Both the position numbers and the translations under genes were made by a program. Below, piece after piece: positions 16,801 to 25,253 of a DNA stretch of 33,721 nt (position 1 is its first letter; every line of letters begins with the position of its first letter). This stretch comes from an uncultured Bacteroidia bacterium (lineage in GTDB: Bacteria > Bacteroidota > Bacteroidia > Bacteroidales > Prolixibacteraceae). The notes under the pieces were generated by a model that ran no database searches, had not been told where the DNA came from, and was given only the letters and a program-made list of their open reading frames with translations. The stretch covers positions 1-33,721 of the forward strand of contig CAINLJ010000097.1 in NCBI GenBank assembly GCA_903850335.1, in the 5' to 3' direction.

Positions 16801-17481
16801 AATAATTTTTCTGAGGTAAATAAGGAGTTACTATTAGAGGTGAAAGAAGAAATGGAGAAAGGAATATCCGACGAAGTCAGGACACTTTTGAATGATGTAA
16901 TCGAAAATGAAGAGAAGATAGTTCATCATGGCAGACGTGCAGATGCAATTGTAAAGGGGATGTTGCAACATAGCAGAAGCAGCACAGGCATTAAAGTCCC
17001 AACCAGCATCAATGCCCTTGCTGATGAATATTTGCGATTAGCTTACCATGGTTTGCGTGCAAAGGATAAGTCGTTCAATGCAACTATGAAAACAGATTTT
17101 GATGAATCAATAGGAAAAATCAACATTATTCAGCAGGATATTGGACGTGTTGTTCTTAACCTGATCAACAATGCTTTTTACGTTGTGAATGAAAAGAAAA
17201 AACTACATGGAACATCTTATGAGCCAATCGTGACTGTAGCTACGAACCATTTTGGTGATACTATTACAATCACAGTTTCAGATAATGGGAATGGTATACC
17301 CGACAAAATACTCGATAAGATCTTTCAACCTTTTTTTACGACCAAACCTTCCGGAGAGGGCACTGGTCTGGGGCTGAGCATGAGTTATGATATTATTAAA
17401 GCGCATGGAGGTGAGTTAAAAGTAAATACTATTGAAGGGGATGGAACAACATTCACCATTGAATTACCCGTTATTGTCTGA
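13894..17481 (+). CDS. Sensor histidine kinase with double Reg_prop propeller and Y_Y_Y domain
   Basis: A 1195-aa transmembrane sensor. The N-terminus (hydrophobic 11-22, then FFSC with Cys24) looks like a lipoprotein signal, odd for a protein that also has an internal membrane helix. Residues ~145-765 hold 14 propeller motifs of the form GxIWxGTxxG (for example GIVWLATDKG, GDMWIGSLSNG, GYFWIGTYNG, NQIWLGVSPF), enough for two seven-bladed propellers. A Y_Y_Y domain follows (~800-878, ending in NFRVRTKGFNGIWSEP), then a membrane helix near 884-905, a coiled coil (~908-945), HisKA with H960 in GIAHEIQNPL, and HATPase with NLINNAF, DNGNGIP (~1131) and GTGLGLSM (~1158). Unlike classic hybrid systems of Bacteroidota it has no receiver or AraC domain, so its partner regulator lies elsewhere. 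The BNR protein gene starts 23 bp downstream. Confidence 0.9.
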   Translation: MNKLTNLISKSLIVLIILVEFFSCSNTRNTPFPEDRNGNSTPVTKPLVLSASHSLVGKELDKDSIRPPKTMHFDFEKLPAKPFNLNDFKDFSKPAQARKLDWDNIPDSIINLDTIAARPFIMNQLILPKPVIIKAELPKLLAGTTSGILHLGEEEGLPGSSITASLVDKHGIVWLATDKGLCRYTGEQLYIYTFLGRQFTGGFHIITHMVEDLSGRIWLVTSGDGIYMIDVDKKILWHEKFRLTTFGLDIICDHSGKLWISGSEDGIYIIDPEKSSIKKIQASTIGRDANFAFALKEDTEHNIWIGNLKQISIIGPERNKLKRIGNAQGFKLFIGSNFTEDSHGDMWIGSLSNGINCISLKNRSIITYDSNNGFPGKGMNCIEDLSGQLWFMQNDSIFIFNKQKTAFKTIVTNANIGNLSFPVEFKDPHGNIWVGSSDKGAIVIDPAGPLPEHLNNKNGLADNDVWSLFEDKKGYFWIGTYNGINIYDPKERTMRLVGKQQGLINSFTRILTELDNDNIFVGTREGCSIINIQKNTLTNYGKEQGIQDFCISGIKDTSNNFWVVGRIGIHIFNTATNSVRRMTKSGGLLSNVIWGLVDDKRGNFWAASDSGVMVINYAANTIKFLREKEGLCSNTVWEIGMFNNREIFIGTAKGISIVDINKNTITNITSKEGLIPESIFSTMALKNKVYAGSENGLIVISRPDTLDSAEKKNAKWSFVNYDKKDGFPFSDYNQNTILATSNNQIWLGVSPFLTIITQIPKIDSIPPKVYITGISIMDEPSTWKNMAQPFNIPVGLELPFDRNSINFSFSNDNALGRGKIVYRYILEGAEKEWSEISNKSITKNYYNLSPGKYNFRVRTKGFNGIWSEPTEMSFTILPPWWQTWWAYCFYSLMFLAAAYTLNHFQKQRLIRIERLKAEKKELAQAKEIEKAYKDLKATQAQLIQSEKMASLGELTAGIAHEIQNPLNFINNFSEVNKELLLEVKEEMEKGISDEVRTLLNDVIENEEKIVHHGRRADAIVKGMLQHSRSSTGIKVPTSINALADEYLRLAYHGLRAKDKSFNATMKTDFDESIGKINIIQQDIGRVVLNLINNAFYVVNEKKKLHGTSYEPIVTVATNHFGDTITITVSDNGNGIPDKILDKIFQPFFTTKPSGEGTGLGLSMSYDIIKAHGGELKVNTIEGDGTTFTIELPVIV

Positions 17482-17504
17482 ATAAATAAAAACCAATATC
17501 AAGG

Positions 17505-20500
17505 ATGAAACATTTAAATTGTGTGCTGTTTCTGCTTTTTGCAATCAGCGGAACGGTGTTGGCTAAAGCGGATAAGAAGGAAAACCTTAACGACAAAACT
17601 AAGGCTAAAGTTGATACTACAATTTCCAGTTCTTTGGTTGATGGATTGAAATTCAGGAGTATAGGGCCAGCCTGGTGTAGCGGGCGAATTGCCGATCTTG
17701 CCGTAAATCCTAAAAATTCGAAGGAATATTATGTGGCTGTGGCAAGTGGAAATGTCTGGAAAACTACAAATAGCGGGACTACCTGGGAACCTGTTTTCGA
17801 TAAATACGGGGCGTATTCGATTGGAGTGGTAAAACTTGACCCTGGTAATCCAAATGTTGTCTGGGTTGGGACCGGCGAAAATAATCATCAGCGTTGTCTG
17901 GGTTATGGCGATGGAATTTACAAATCGGTTGATGGAGGAAAGTCTTTCAAAAACATGGGTTTAAAAGAAAGCCGGCAAATAGGTGGGATAGTGATTGATC
18001 CAAGAAATTCGAATACTGTGTTTGTCGCCTGTGAAGGTTCGGTGTGGGGCCCGGGTGCCGAACGGGGTCTTTATAAGACTACTGACGGGGGAGTAAAGTG
18101 GGAAAAGGTATTGTTCGTAAGCGAAAATACGGGCATCAACAACGTTGTGATGGATCCATCGAACCCTGATATCCTCTACGCTACTTCGGAACAACGTCGC
18201 AGGCATATTTATACAAAGATAGGTGGCGGTCCCGAGTCGGCAGTTTACAAATCAACAGATGGCGGTAAGAACTGGCACAAAATTATAGAAGGCCTTCCAA
18301 CTGTCGAAATGGGCGGAATGGGCATTGATATATCACCTGTGAACCCCAATATAATCTATTTGATTTTGGAAGCACAACTCGGCAAAGGTGGATTTTACCG
18401 ATCTGCCGACAAAGGCGAAAGCTGGACCCGAATGAGTGACTACAGCAGCAGTGGTCAGTATTTTAACGAGATCGTTTGCGATCCGGCTAATGCAGATAAG
18501 GTTTATTCTACCGAAACAGTTACCAAAGTTACTATTGACGGAGGAAAAACATGGTCTGTACTAGGTAATAACAAACGTCATGTTGACGACCACGCCATGT
18601 GGATCGATCCTAAGGACACCGAACATTTTTTGATAGGTGGGGATGGTGGGCTCTATGAATCATGGGATGGTGGTAAAAATTATGATTTCAAGGAAAATCT
18701 TCCGGTCACCCAATTTTATCGCGTGAACGTCGATAACGCACTGCCATTTTATAACGTCTACGGAGGAACTCAGGATAATAACTCGATGGGTGGTCCGTCA
18801 AAATCAACTTCAGATGGTGGTGTAACTAACGATGAATGGTTTATTACGGGAGGTGGTGATGGATTCTGGATCGATGCAGATCCCAATGATCCAAATATTA
18901 TCTATACGGAGTCGCAATATGGCGGAATGAATCGTTTCGACCGTAAAAGCGGCGAAAGTATCAGCATCAAACCCAGGGAGGGGAAGAGTGAACCTGCCTA
19001 TAAATGGAATTGGAATACACCGCTTTTTATAAGTAAACACTCCCCTCAACGGTTATATACCGCTGCAAATAAAGTGTTTAGAAGTGATGATCGTGGAAAC
19101 TCATGGAAGGTTATCTCAGACGACCTGACCACAAAAACAGATCGGAATTCTTTTCCTGTCATGGGTAAATTCTGGAGTGCCGAGGCTGTATCCAAAGATG
19201 TTTCTACTTCTCAGTGGGGAACGATAGTTTCTCTGGAGGAATCGTCGCTTAACGCAGCTTTGCTTTATGCAGCTACGGATGACGGGGTTATTTCTATAAC
19301 AGAAGATGCCGGAGCAACATGGAAACAAAACAAATCATTTCCAGGTATTCCGGAATACACCTACGTAAGTGATCTGAAGGCAGATCGGTTCGATGTCAAC
19401 ACAGTTTATGCAGCCTTTGATAATTTGCAACGTGATGATTTTAAGCCCTACCTGCTGAAAAGCACGGATAAGGGAAAAACATGGGAATCCATTTCAGGGA
19501 ATTTGCCCGCTAACGGATCTGTTCATTGTATTGAACAGGATTATTTGTCTCCAAACCTTTTGTTTGCAGGTACGGAATTTGGACTGTTTTTCACTATCGA
19601 TGGAGGGAAAAACTGGGTTCAGTTAAAATCCGGACTGCCGACTATTCCTGTATATGACATTGCCCTGCAAACACGTGAATCTGATCTTGTTCTGGCAACT
19701 TTTGGACGTGGATTTTATATTCTGGATAATTTTAGTCCGTTGCGTGACCTCTCTTTGGAACTGGCAAATCGGGACGCGTACATTTTCAAGCCAAAGATTG
19801 CAAATTTGTTTATTGAAACATCTGCAAGGGGAAATCAGGGCAGCACCTATTTCCTCGCCAAGAATCCCGATTATGGCGCAACGTTCACCTATTATCTCAA
19901 GGATGTACCAAAAACAAAAGCTGAACTGCGCCGGGAAAATGAAAAGAAATTATTCAAGGAAGGAAAACCCATTCCTCAGCCTACCTGGAGGGAATTGCAA
20001 CTTGAAGAAGCAGCTGAACCCGCCCATCTTATTTTTACGATCACATCCGAAGATGGAAGCGTTATCCGTCGTCTTACAAAGGCACCATCGAAAGGAATCA
20101 ATCGAATCACCTGGGATCTCCGGTATGCAGGGACCAATGTGCCGGCAGCCAATAAATTTGATCCTGTAAAGGAATCGAAAGGGAGTATATTGGCAATGCC
20201 CGGGAAATACAAAGTTGGATTGAGTATATGGGTTGATGGTAATGAGAAAGAGCTGGCAGGCCCTGTCGAATTTGCCTGTCAGAAGCTCAATCAGGCAACT
20301 TTACCGGCATCCGATTACAGTGAAGTGGTTGCATTCGAGAACAAGGTAACCCGGTTATCTGCCGAAATCAATGGAGTGAGCCAGCTGACTAACGACATGA
20401 TTTCTAAGATCGAAACTATCAAACAGGCAATTTATGCAACGCCGGCAGCCGATCAGAAGCTAATGGATGTTGCCCGCAAACTGGGAATTCAACTTGAAGC

Positions 20501-20789
20501 CCTGAAGTTTAAGATGGATGGTGTAAAACCCAAGGCAAGCTGGGAGGAAATTCCCCCGGCCGAAATTCCTGTGACCGTACGTTTGGCAAATATAGTGGAG
20601 GCTCATTCCGCTTCAACATCTGCAATTAGTAGTCTGGAAAAAGGTGATCTGGCCATTCTTGAGGAGCAGTTTCCACCAATTTTGGAAGAATTAAGAAAAA
20701 TTGTACAGAAGGATATTCCGGATTTGGAATCGACTTTAAACAACGTCAATGCGCCCTGGACCCCGGGACGCTTGCCAGCCGGGAAATAG
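17505..20789 (+). CDS. Secreted sortilin/Vps10-like BNR (Asp-box) propeller protein
   Basis: A 1094-aa protein with a signal peptide (~1-20, GTVLAKA). About eleven Asp-box motifs of the type SxDGGxxW are visible (TTNSGTTW, SVDGGKSF, TTDGGVKW, STDGGKNW, SADKGESW, TIDGGKTW, SWDGGKNY, SDDRGNSW, TEDAGATW, STDKGKTW, TIDGGKNW). They lie across roughly residues 85-705, consistent with one large or two stacked beta-propellers like those in the sortilin N-terminal family. The C-terminal ~350 residues include a beta-rich stretch (ITSEDGSVIRRL, GINRITWDLRY) and a helical tail. Such proteins are often annotated as glycosyl hydrolases, but no catalytic residues can be assigned, so a binding role is equally likely. 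The gene follows the sensor kinase by 23 bp and is probably in the same transcript. Confidence 0.85.
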   Translation: MKHLNCVLFLLFAISGTVLAKADKKENLNDKTKAKVDTTISSSLVDGLKFRSIGPAWCSGRIADLAVNPKNSKEYYVAVASGNVWKTTNSGTTWEPVFDKYGAYSIGVVKLDPGNPNVVWVGTGENNHQRCLGYGDGIYKSVDGGKSFKNMGLKESRQIGGIVIDPRNSNTVFVACEGSVWGPGAERGLYKTTDGGVKWEKVLFVSENTGINNVVMDPSNPDILYATSEQRRRHIYTKIGGGPESAVYKSTDGGKNWHKIIEGLPTVEMGGMGIDISPVNPNIIYLILEAQLGKGGFYRSADKGESWTRMSDYSSSGQYFNEIVCDPANADKVYSTETVTKVTIDGGKTWSVLGNNKRHVDDHAMWIDPKDTEHFLIGGDGGLYESWDGGKNYDFKENLPVTQFYRVNVDNALPFYNVYGGTQDNNSMGGPSKSTSDGGVTNDEWFITGGGDGFWIDADPNDPNIIYTESQYGGMNRFDRKSGESISIKPREGKSEPAYKWNWNTPLFISKHSPQRLYTAANKVFRSDDRGNSWKVISDDLTTKTDRNSFPVMGKFWSAEAVSKDVSTSQWGTIVSLEESSLNAALLYAATDDGVISITEDAGATWKQNKSFPGIPEYTYVSDLKADRFDVNTVYAAFDNLQRDDFKPYLLKSTDKGKTWESISGNLPANGSVHCIEQDYLSPNLLFAGTEFGLFFTIDGGKNWVQLKSGLPTIPVYDIALQTRESDLVLATFGRGFYILDNFSPLRDLSLELANRDAYIFKPKIANLFIETSARGNQGSTYFLAKNPDYGATFTYYLKDVPKTKAELRRENEKKLFKEGKPIPQPTWRELQLEEAAEPAHLIFTITSEDGSVIRRLTKAPSKGINRITWDLRYAGTNVPAANKFDPVKESKGSILAMPGKYKVGLSIWVDGNEKELAGPVEFACQKLNQATLPASDYSEVVAFENKVTRLSAEINGVSQLTNDMISKIETIKQAIYATPAADQKLMDVARKLGIQLEALKFKMDGVKPKASWEEIPPAEIPVTVRLANIVEAHSASTSAISSLEKGDLAILEEQFPPILEELRKIVQKDIPDLESTLNNVNAPWTPGRLPAGK

Positions 20790-20874
20790 CGTATAATTCT
20801 GTCAAATGGCAAAATGAAAAATTCAGAGTTGTTTCGTCTTTACCGACTGCTGTTTGAAAATTATTTTTGAACCA

Positions 20875-20940
20875 TGTTCCGTGAGGAACAAAATATAGGT
20901 AGAAATGATTTACAAGGGTAAGCCGTCCCGGATGGGACGG
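20875..20940. repeat. Two-hairpin intergenic element; second hairpin may be a terminator
   Basis: Hairpin one is TGTTCC-GTGA-GGAACA (20875-20890). It is followed by AAATATAGGTAGAAA and a spacer, then hairpin two, CCGTCCC-GGAT-GGGACGG (20923-20940), which is perfect over 7 bp and followed by TTTATTACTTTAT. The second hairpin could end the BNR gene transcript, although its T-run is weak. From memory, sequence of the form GTTCC...GGAAC...GGTAGAAA recurs between genes in Bacteroidota; I cannot confirm that here. Confidence 0.5.
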
Positions 20941-20975
20941 TTTATTACTTTATACGTTTATATTAAGAACATAAT

Positions 20976-22103
20976 ATGGCAGGTATTTATTTACATATTC
21001 CTTATTGCAGAAGTAAATGTCATTATTGCGACTTTTACTCGACAAGTAATATGAGCAGCATCGAAAAATTAGTGGTATCCGAGAAAAATGAACTGGTTTT
21101 GCGAAAGCAATATATAGGTAATGAGATCGTTGAGACAATTTATTTTGGAGGAGGGACACCTTCTGTCCTGGCTGCCATTCAGGTGAAAGACATTCTCGAA
21201 GTAATATATGCTAATTTTAATGTAGTCCCGGATTGTGAGATTACGCTGGAAGCAAATCCTGAGGATCTGGCAGAGCCTTATCTGTCAGAGTTACGTCTGG
21301 CAGGCATTAACCGGTTAAGTATAGGTATTCAAAGCTTTAATAACGAGATGTTATCCTATCTGGGCCGCGGACATGATAATTCCACCCTTGTAAATAAGAT
21401 TAAAGCTGTCAGAAATGCAGGTATAGAAAATGTTTCTATTGATTTAATCTACGGAATTCCCGGGTTAAGTCTTGAGAATTATCTCACTTCCTTAAATGAA
21501 GCCATGCAACTGGGCATACAGCATATATCTGCTTATTCGTTAATCATTGAGAAAAATACATTTTTTTATAAACTGTATAAAACTAACCGTCTGAAGGAGG
21601 CGCCTGATGATGTAGTAGTTGCTCAGTTTAATGCAACTATTGACACACTGGCGCAATATGGTTTTTCACATTACGAAGTCAGTAGTTTTGCCCTTGAAGG
21701 GTTTATGTCCAGACATAATTCATCCTATTGGGAAGGGAAAAAGTATCTTGGAGTTGGTCCTTCAGCACATAGCTTTGATAGCATTTCAAGACAATGGAAT
21801 GTCAGCAGTATAAAGAATTATATACTCAATATGGAGAATGGTAAAGATTATTTTGAAATTGAGATATTATCTGAGGCAGACCGGTACAATGAATATCTGT
21901 TAGTAGGATTACGTACTGCAAAGGGGATCTCTGCAAATTATATTGCAGAGCAGTTCAATGAAAAGATCAATAATTATTTTGCAAGGGAGCTCCAGAAACT
22001 TAACAGCAAGGATTTTATCTCAGTTAAAGACGACCGGGTTACCTTAACACGCAAGGGTATTTTTGTTTCTGATATGATTATTAGAAGTCTTTTTTTCAAT
22101 TAG
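20976..22103 (+). CDS. hemW: Radical SAM heme chaperone HemW
   Basis: A 375-aa cytoplasmic radical-SAM protein. The cluster motif C11-x3-C15-x2-C18 is followed by D-F (CDF), the HemW pattern; coproporphyrinogen dehydrogenase HemN has CxC at that place. Further family motifs are YFGGGTPS (~57-64), ITLEANPEDL (~88-97), RLSIGIQSFN (~108-117), SIDLIYGIPG (~149-158) and GVGPSAHSF (~256-264). HemW binds haem and is thought to deliver it to haem enzymes, though it is often misannotated as HemN. The length matches HemW. The ATG at 20976 gives the standard start MAGIYLHIPYC. It lies after the two-hairpin element, and an imperfect -7 box TACGTTTA (20953-20960) is present. Confidence 0.93.
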   Translation: MAGIYLHIPYCRSKCHYCDFYSTSNMSSIEKLVVSEKNELVLRKQYIGNEIVETIYFGGGTPSVLAAIQVKDILEVIYANFNVVPDCEITLEANPEDLAEPYLSELRLAGINRLSIGIQSFNNEMLSYLGRGHDNSTLVNKIKAVRNAGIENVSIDLIYGIPGLSLENYLTSLNEAMQLGIQHISAYSLIIEKNTFFYKLYKTNRLKEAPDDVVVAQFNATIDTLAQYGFSHYEVSSFALEGFMSRHNSSYWEGKKYLGVGPSAHSFDSISRQWNVSSIKNYILNMENGKDYFEIEILSEADRYNEYLLVGLRTAKGISANYIAEQFNEKINNYFARELQKLNSKDFISVKDDRVTLTRKGIFVSDMIIRSLFFN

Positions 22104-22344
22104 GGATTTTAGGAAAAATCGGATAGGCTGTGGAATATTTTTTCCAGGAATCGAAAAATGGAATCATCTCTGGAAAAATGATGGGTATGTTAATAGGATT
22201 GAAGAGGAATCTGAAGAAAAAGTTATAATAGATATTGGTATTATCCTTATATTATTCTGAAGAATTATTTAAAGTTCGGTCTTGATTTTTAGTTAAGAAT
22301 TGCTTTACTTTATGATGCCAATTACTTAATTACATTTTAATCAA

Positions 22345-22884
22345 ATGAAGAAGAAACTGATCTCCACAGCTTTATTCGTTTTTTGTGCTTATTTTACTAT
22401 TTTTTCTCAAAATAGTAATCATGGTGCTAATAAAGGGCTAACAAATCAACAAAAGGAAAACATTTCTAAGGAAGTTAGGAAAACGCTGGATAAATGTTTC
22501 GATGCGATGACCAGGTTGAATGTTGATGCATTGATGGATTGTGCACTACAATCATCTGATTTCCATTACATCGACGGTGAGGGGAATTTATTTGACTATG
22601 CAGGTATGAAGAATGAAATTTCACAATGGTATGGAATGCTATCATCTCAGAAGTCGGTTGTAGCCAAAAGTGAAATTATAGTGGTTAGTAATGAAGTAGC
22701 AGAATACATATCTCAAGGTACTCTTGAATTGACATTAAAGAATAATAAGGTGCTTTATCTTTCACCCTACAGCCTGTATTTTAATTTAAAGAGAATCAAT
22801 GGAGTATGGAAAGTATTTCATTGTCAGGAATCACATTATCAACCTCAGAAAAAGGGAGAAAAAGGTCTGCCTGCAAAAAAATAG
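22345..22884 (+). CDS. Secreted NTF2/SnoaL-like (DUF4440-type) protein
   Basis: A 179-aa protein with a signal peptide (~1-21, TIFSQ). Residues ~40-165 fit the small cone-shaped NTF2-like fold: a helical start (VRKTLDKCFDAMTRLNVDALMDCAL), a DFHYIDGEGNLFDYAGM segment, and a terminal strand GVWKVFHCQESH typical of DUF4440/SnoaL-like proteins. Such domains may bind or convert small molecules or act as ligand-binding modules; no catalytic residues can be named. The last ~10 residues are lysine-rich. The gene stands alone, with ~240 bp before it and ~320 bp after. Confidence 0.7.
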   Translation: MKKKLISTALFVFCAYFTIFSQNSNHGANKGLTNQQKENISKEVRKTLDKCFDAMTRLNVDALMDCALQSSDFHYIDGEGNLFDYAGMKNEISQWYGMLSSQKSVVAKSEIIVVSNEVAEYISQGTLELTLKNNKVLYLSPYSLYFNLKRINGVWKVFHCQESHYQPQKKGEKGLPAKK

Positions 22885-23208
22885 AAATTGACTATTATAC
22901 CTGATCTCATTTTAACTTCTAAACTTAATAGTAGTTTCAAATATGAATATGACATTGTAGCTTGTTGTATTCCTCAATAAACGTGTTTGCAGTAAATTTA
23001 AGGCGACACGAAAACGATTTCTGTTTTAGACAATTATTTTATTGACAGTTTGTGCAGCTTACATGATGATCGGGATGTATCGGAGCTTAGCCGTTTGATG
23101 GATTTTTTAGTAATAGGTTTTAGAGTTTCAGCTGAGAGAGGATTTTTGGTATTTACTTGTTGTTTTTTAGCCGAATTTTATTAGTTTTATTCCACTAAAC
23201 AAAATAAA
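22885..23208. other. Gene-free stretch upstream of the orphan membrane gene
   Basis: About 320 bases without a supported gene. A 60-codon open stretch (23002-23181, plus strand) exists but has no suitable start and looks like chance or a relic. The promoter of the membrane protein gene lies at its right end. No RNA gene or clear terminator was seen. Confidence 0.5.
23160..23189 (+). promoter_or_regulatory. Bacteroidota-type promoter, TTG-N19-TAGTTTTA
   Basis: TTG at 23160-23162 is separated by exactly 19 nt from TAGTTTTA (23182-23189), which differs by one base from TAnnTTTG. Spacing and order match the Bacteroidota sigma-factor promoter, and the ATG of the membrane protein lies ~20 nt downstream. 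Confidence 0.5.
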
Positions 23209-23580
23209 ATGGAAAACAGACAAAAAAAGACAATTTTCGCAAAAGCTCCGAGTTGGCTATTTGCAGTATTAATCTTAATATTAGCTTACATTGTTCTTTT
23301 CATTACTGATTCAATCTGGACTCCACATACTGACACCGGACTAAAAAGCTATTTAATAAACGATGTTATTATTGCATGTGGTTGCTTTTTTATTGTCAAA
23401 TCAAATCCGAAAAGTATTTGGTATGTACCGCTAATTTGTAATGCGCTTCTTATTCTTCCATCCTTTATTGAGCCAAATTTCTGGAATAATTGGAAGGTAA
23501 TGATTTGTGCAAGTTTGGCATTTTCTATAGTTGTTTCTATTATAGCAGCACAACTAGCTAAATCGAGACAAAATAATTAA
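23209..23580 (+). CDS. Small orphan integral membrane protein, unknown function
   Basis: A 123-aa protein with four predicted hydrophobic helices (~15-33, ~47-63, ~71-88, ~95-115) and short charged ends (MENRQKKT and AKSRQNN). I recognise no family; it resembles many small, poorly conserved Bacteroidota membrane proteins that occur singly. It has its own promoter-like sequence ~20 nt upstream and is followed after ~35 bp by a long imperfect palindrome, then a convergent symporter gene. A single short gene with its own promoter next to a palindrome resembles a mobile cassette, but no recombinase is present in the window. Confidence 0.65.
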   Translation: MENRQKKTIFAKAPSWLFAVLILILAYIVLFITDSIWTPHTDTGLKSYLINDVIIACGCFFIVKSNPKSIWYVPLICNALLILPSFIEPNFWNNWKVMICASLAFSIVVSIIAAQLAKSRQNN

Positions 23581-23614
23581 TGGTTTTGTACTCAAAATAA
23601 ACTTATTGCTAACA

Positions 23615-23726
23615 GCAATTACCCAAAAGTGGCGGTTCAGTGGTGCAATCAGGTTTTGTCCTTCTATCAAAGTTTGTGAGTGGTTGACAGTGAAGTTCTT
23701 CAAAATCGCCACTTTCGGGTAGCCGC
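23615..23726. repeat. Long imperfect palindrome (attC-like or MITE-like)
   Basis: The left arm (23615-23637) contains TACCCAAAAGTGGCGGTT. The right arm (23704-23726) contains AATCGCCACTTTCGGGTA. The central 15-bp arms (23620-23634 and 23707-23721) pair at 14 of 15 positions, and weaker pairing extends on both sides. About 66 nt lie between the arms. It is too long-looped for a normal terminator and has no T-run. It lies between the convergent orphan membrane gene and symporter gene. Confidence 0.6.
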
Positions 23727-23753
23727 AAAACATTACAATTCATTCTAATGTAA

Positions 23754-25253
23754 TCACTTTATTGATTTAATTTTGCTGGCAAATAACTTTGCCAGGATAA
23801 ATCCGGTAAGTGTAATTGCAAGTGTGCCGATTACAACTGTCAAATCTTCGTGAAACGGACTTCTGAAAGCGAGCAAATTGCCTTTTGTAAAATAGATAGG
23901 AGATAGGCTCATCCAGATGATAATCAATACTCCGACAATCACACCAATAATTGCATCAATATTTCGTGCCGTCTTTGACAAATAACCAAGAAGAAACAGG
24001 CCAAGCATTCCGCCGCTGAAAATAGAGGCGAGCATCCACCAGGCATCCAACACACTTTCAACACCTATAAGGGATAAAGCGATAGTTACACCCAACGCGC
24101 CTAAGATCATTGATGAAGAATATAGAACCTTCATCGATGACTTTTCAGTTGCCTGTTTATTGAAGAATCTCCTGTAATAATCGGATAAGATAATTGTAGC
24201 AGTTCCGTTTATATTGGCAGAAATATTGCTCATTCCGGCGGCAAAAATTGAGGCAATCAATAGTCCTTTAACACCGTCCGGAAGTGCTGTGGCAATAAAA
24301 TACGGGAAGATTTTATCTCCTGCCCCGGGAACTTTAAGCTCAGCAGGCAATAAATCAGGCTGTGCGGTGTAGTATGCAAAGAGGGCTGTTCCGATATAGA
24401 ATAGAATTAATGATAAAGGAATATATAAAAAATAGCCAAATAGTGCCGAGGATTTTGCTTCTTTGTCTGAACTGGTCGTCATATATCGTTGTACATTATT
24501 CTGATCGATACCGAAATTCTGAAGGTTCATAAATAACCCATACATCAAAACCACCCAGAAAGTTGAATCTTTGAGGCTGGAGCCAAAGCTTCCCAGGCTG
24601 AATTTATCGTTGGCAGCAGCAATTTCAAAAATCTGATGCGGGCCACCTGGCATTGAAAATGTTAATATGATTGCGCCGGCAACTGCCCCGATCATAAGTA
24701 TCATACCTTGTATCGCATCTGTCCAGATAACTGCCTGAATACCTCCAAGCATCGAGTAAATTGTTACAGTTATTCCGGTAACAATAATTATAATTTTTAA
24801 GTTCCACCCAAATAAGGCATTTAATGGTAATGCCAGTAATAAGAGAATTGCTCCCATATGCATCACCTTTGTTAAAATGTAACATATAGATGCATAAATG
24901 CTTGCCCAGACTCCAAATCGCACTTCAAGGTAATGATAAGCCGAAATACTACCCAGGCCCCGATAAAGAGGAACGAAAAACCGGACAGAAAGAATCGCGG
25001 CAATTGGAATTGACAGGCTAAATACGAAGGCATTCCAGTTCGACATGTAAGCCTTTCCGGGAAGGCCTAAAAAGCTTATACTGCTTAAAAAAGCCGCAAA
25101 TAATGAAAATCCGACTACCCATCCTGGTAGTTTACCACCTCCTGAAGTAAACAGTGATGATGTCTTGTTCTTACGGAAGAAACTTGCACCAAAAAGTACA
25201 CTACCCAGGGTAAGTACAATAAAGACAATAAGATCCGGAACAGATAGTTTCAT
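23754..25253 (-). CDS. Sodium:solute symporter family (SSS/SLC5) transporter
   Basis: A 499-aa inner-membrane transporter with about 13 hydrophobic helices. Family features include the unwound first helix region (FAAFLSSISFLGLPGKAY, ~52-69), GGIQAVIWTDAIQGMILM (~168-185) and AAGMSNISANINGTATI (~338-354), the helix that contributes sodium-binding Ser/Asn side chains in this family. It would couple sodium entry to uptake of a sugar, sialic acid, amino acid or similar solute; the substrate cannot be read. The length is normal. It stands alone, not in an operon with the glycoside hydrolases. The gene at 23209 is convergent to it, and ~430 bp of gene-free DNA lie upstream of its start. Confidence 0.9.
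   Translation of the reverse strand: MKLSVPDLIVFIVLTLGSVLFGASFFRKNKTSSLFTSGGGKLPGWVVGFSLFAAFLSSISFLGLPGKAYMSNWNAFVFSLSIPIAAILSVRFFVPLYRGLGSISAYHYLEVRFGVWASIYASICYILTKVMHMGAILLLLALPLNALFGWNLKIIIIVTGITVTIYSMLGGIQAVIWTDAIQGMILMIGAVAGAIILTFSMPGGPHQIFEIAAANDKFSLGSFGSSLKDSTFWVVLMYGLFMNLQNFGIDQNNVQRYMTTSSDKEAKSSALFGYFLYIPLSLILFYIGTALFAYYTAQPDLLPAELKVPGAGDKIFPYFIATALPDGVKGLLIASIFAAGMSNISANINGTATIILSDYYRRFFNKQATEKSSMKVLYSSSMILGALGVTIALSLIGVESVLDAWWMLASIFSGGMLGLFLLGYLSKTARNIDAIIGVIVGVLIIIWMSLSPIYFTKGNLLAFRSPFHEDLTVVIGTLAITLTGFILAKLFASKIKSIK

Noticed and set aside
20976-22103. Oxygen-independent coproporphyrinogen III dehydrogenase (HemN)
   Set aside because: The cluster motif is followed by Asp-Phe, not the CxC pattern of HemN, and the length fits HemW.
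23002-23181. 60-codon open stretch reading GDTKTISVLDNYFIDSL...
   Set aside because: It follows a TAA directly, has no proper start except a late Met, and runs into the promoter of the next gene; at most a relic.
23615-23726. CRISPR or ordinary terminator at the palindrome
   Set aside because: There is only one pair of arms, no repeated spacers, a ~66-nt loop and no T-run.
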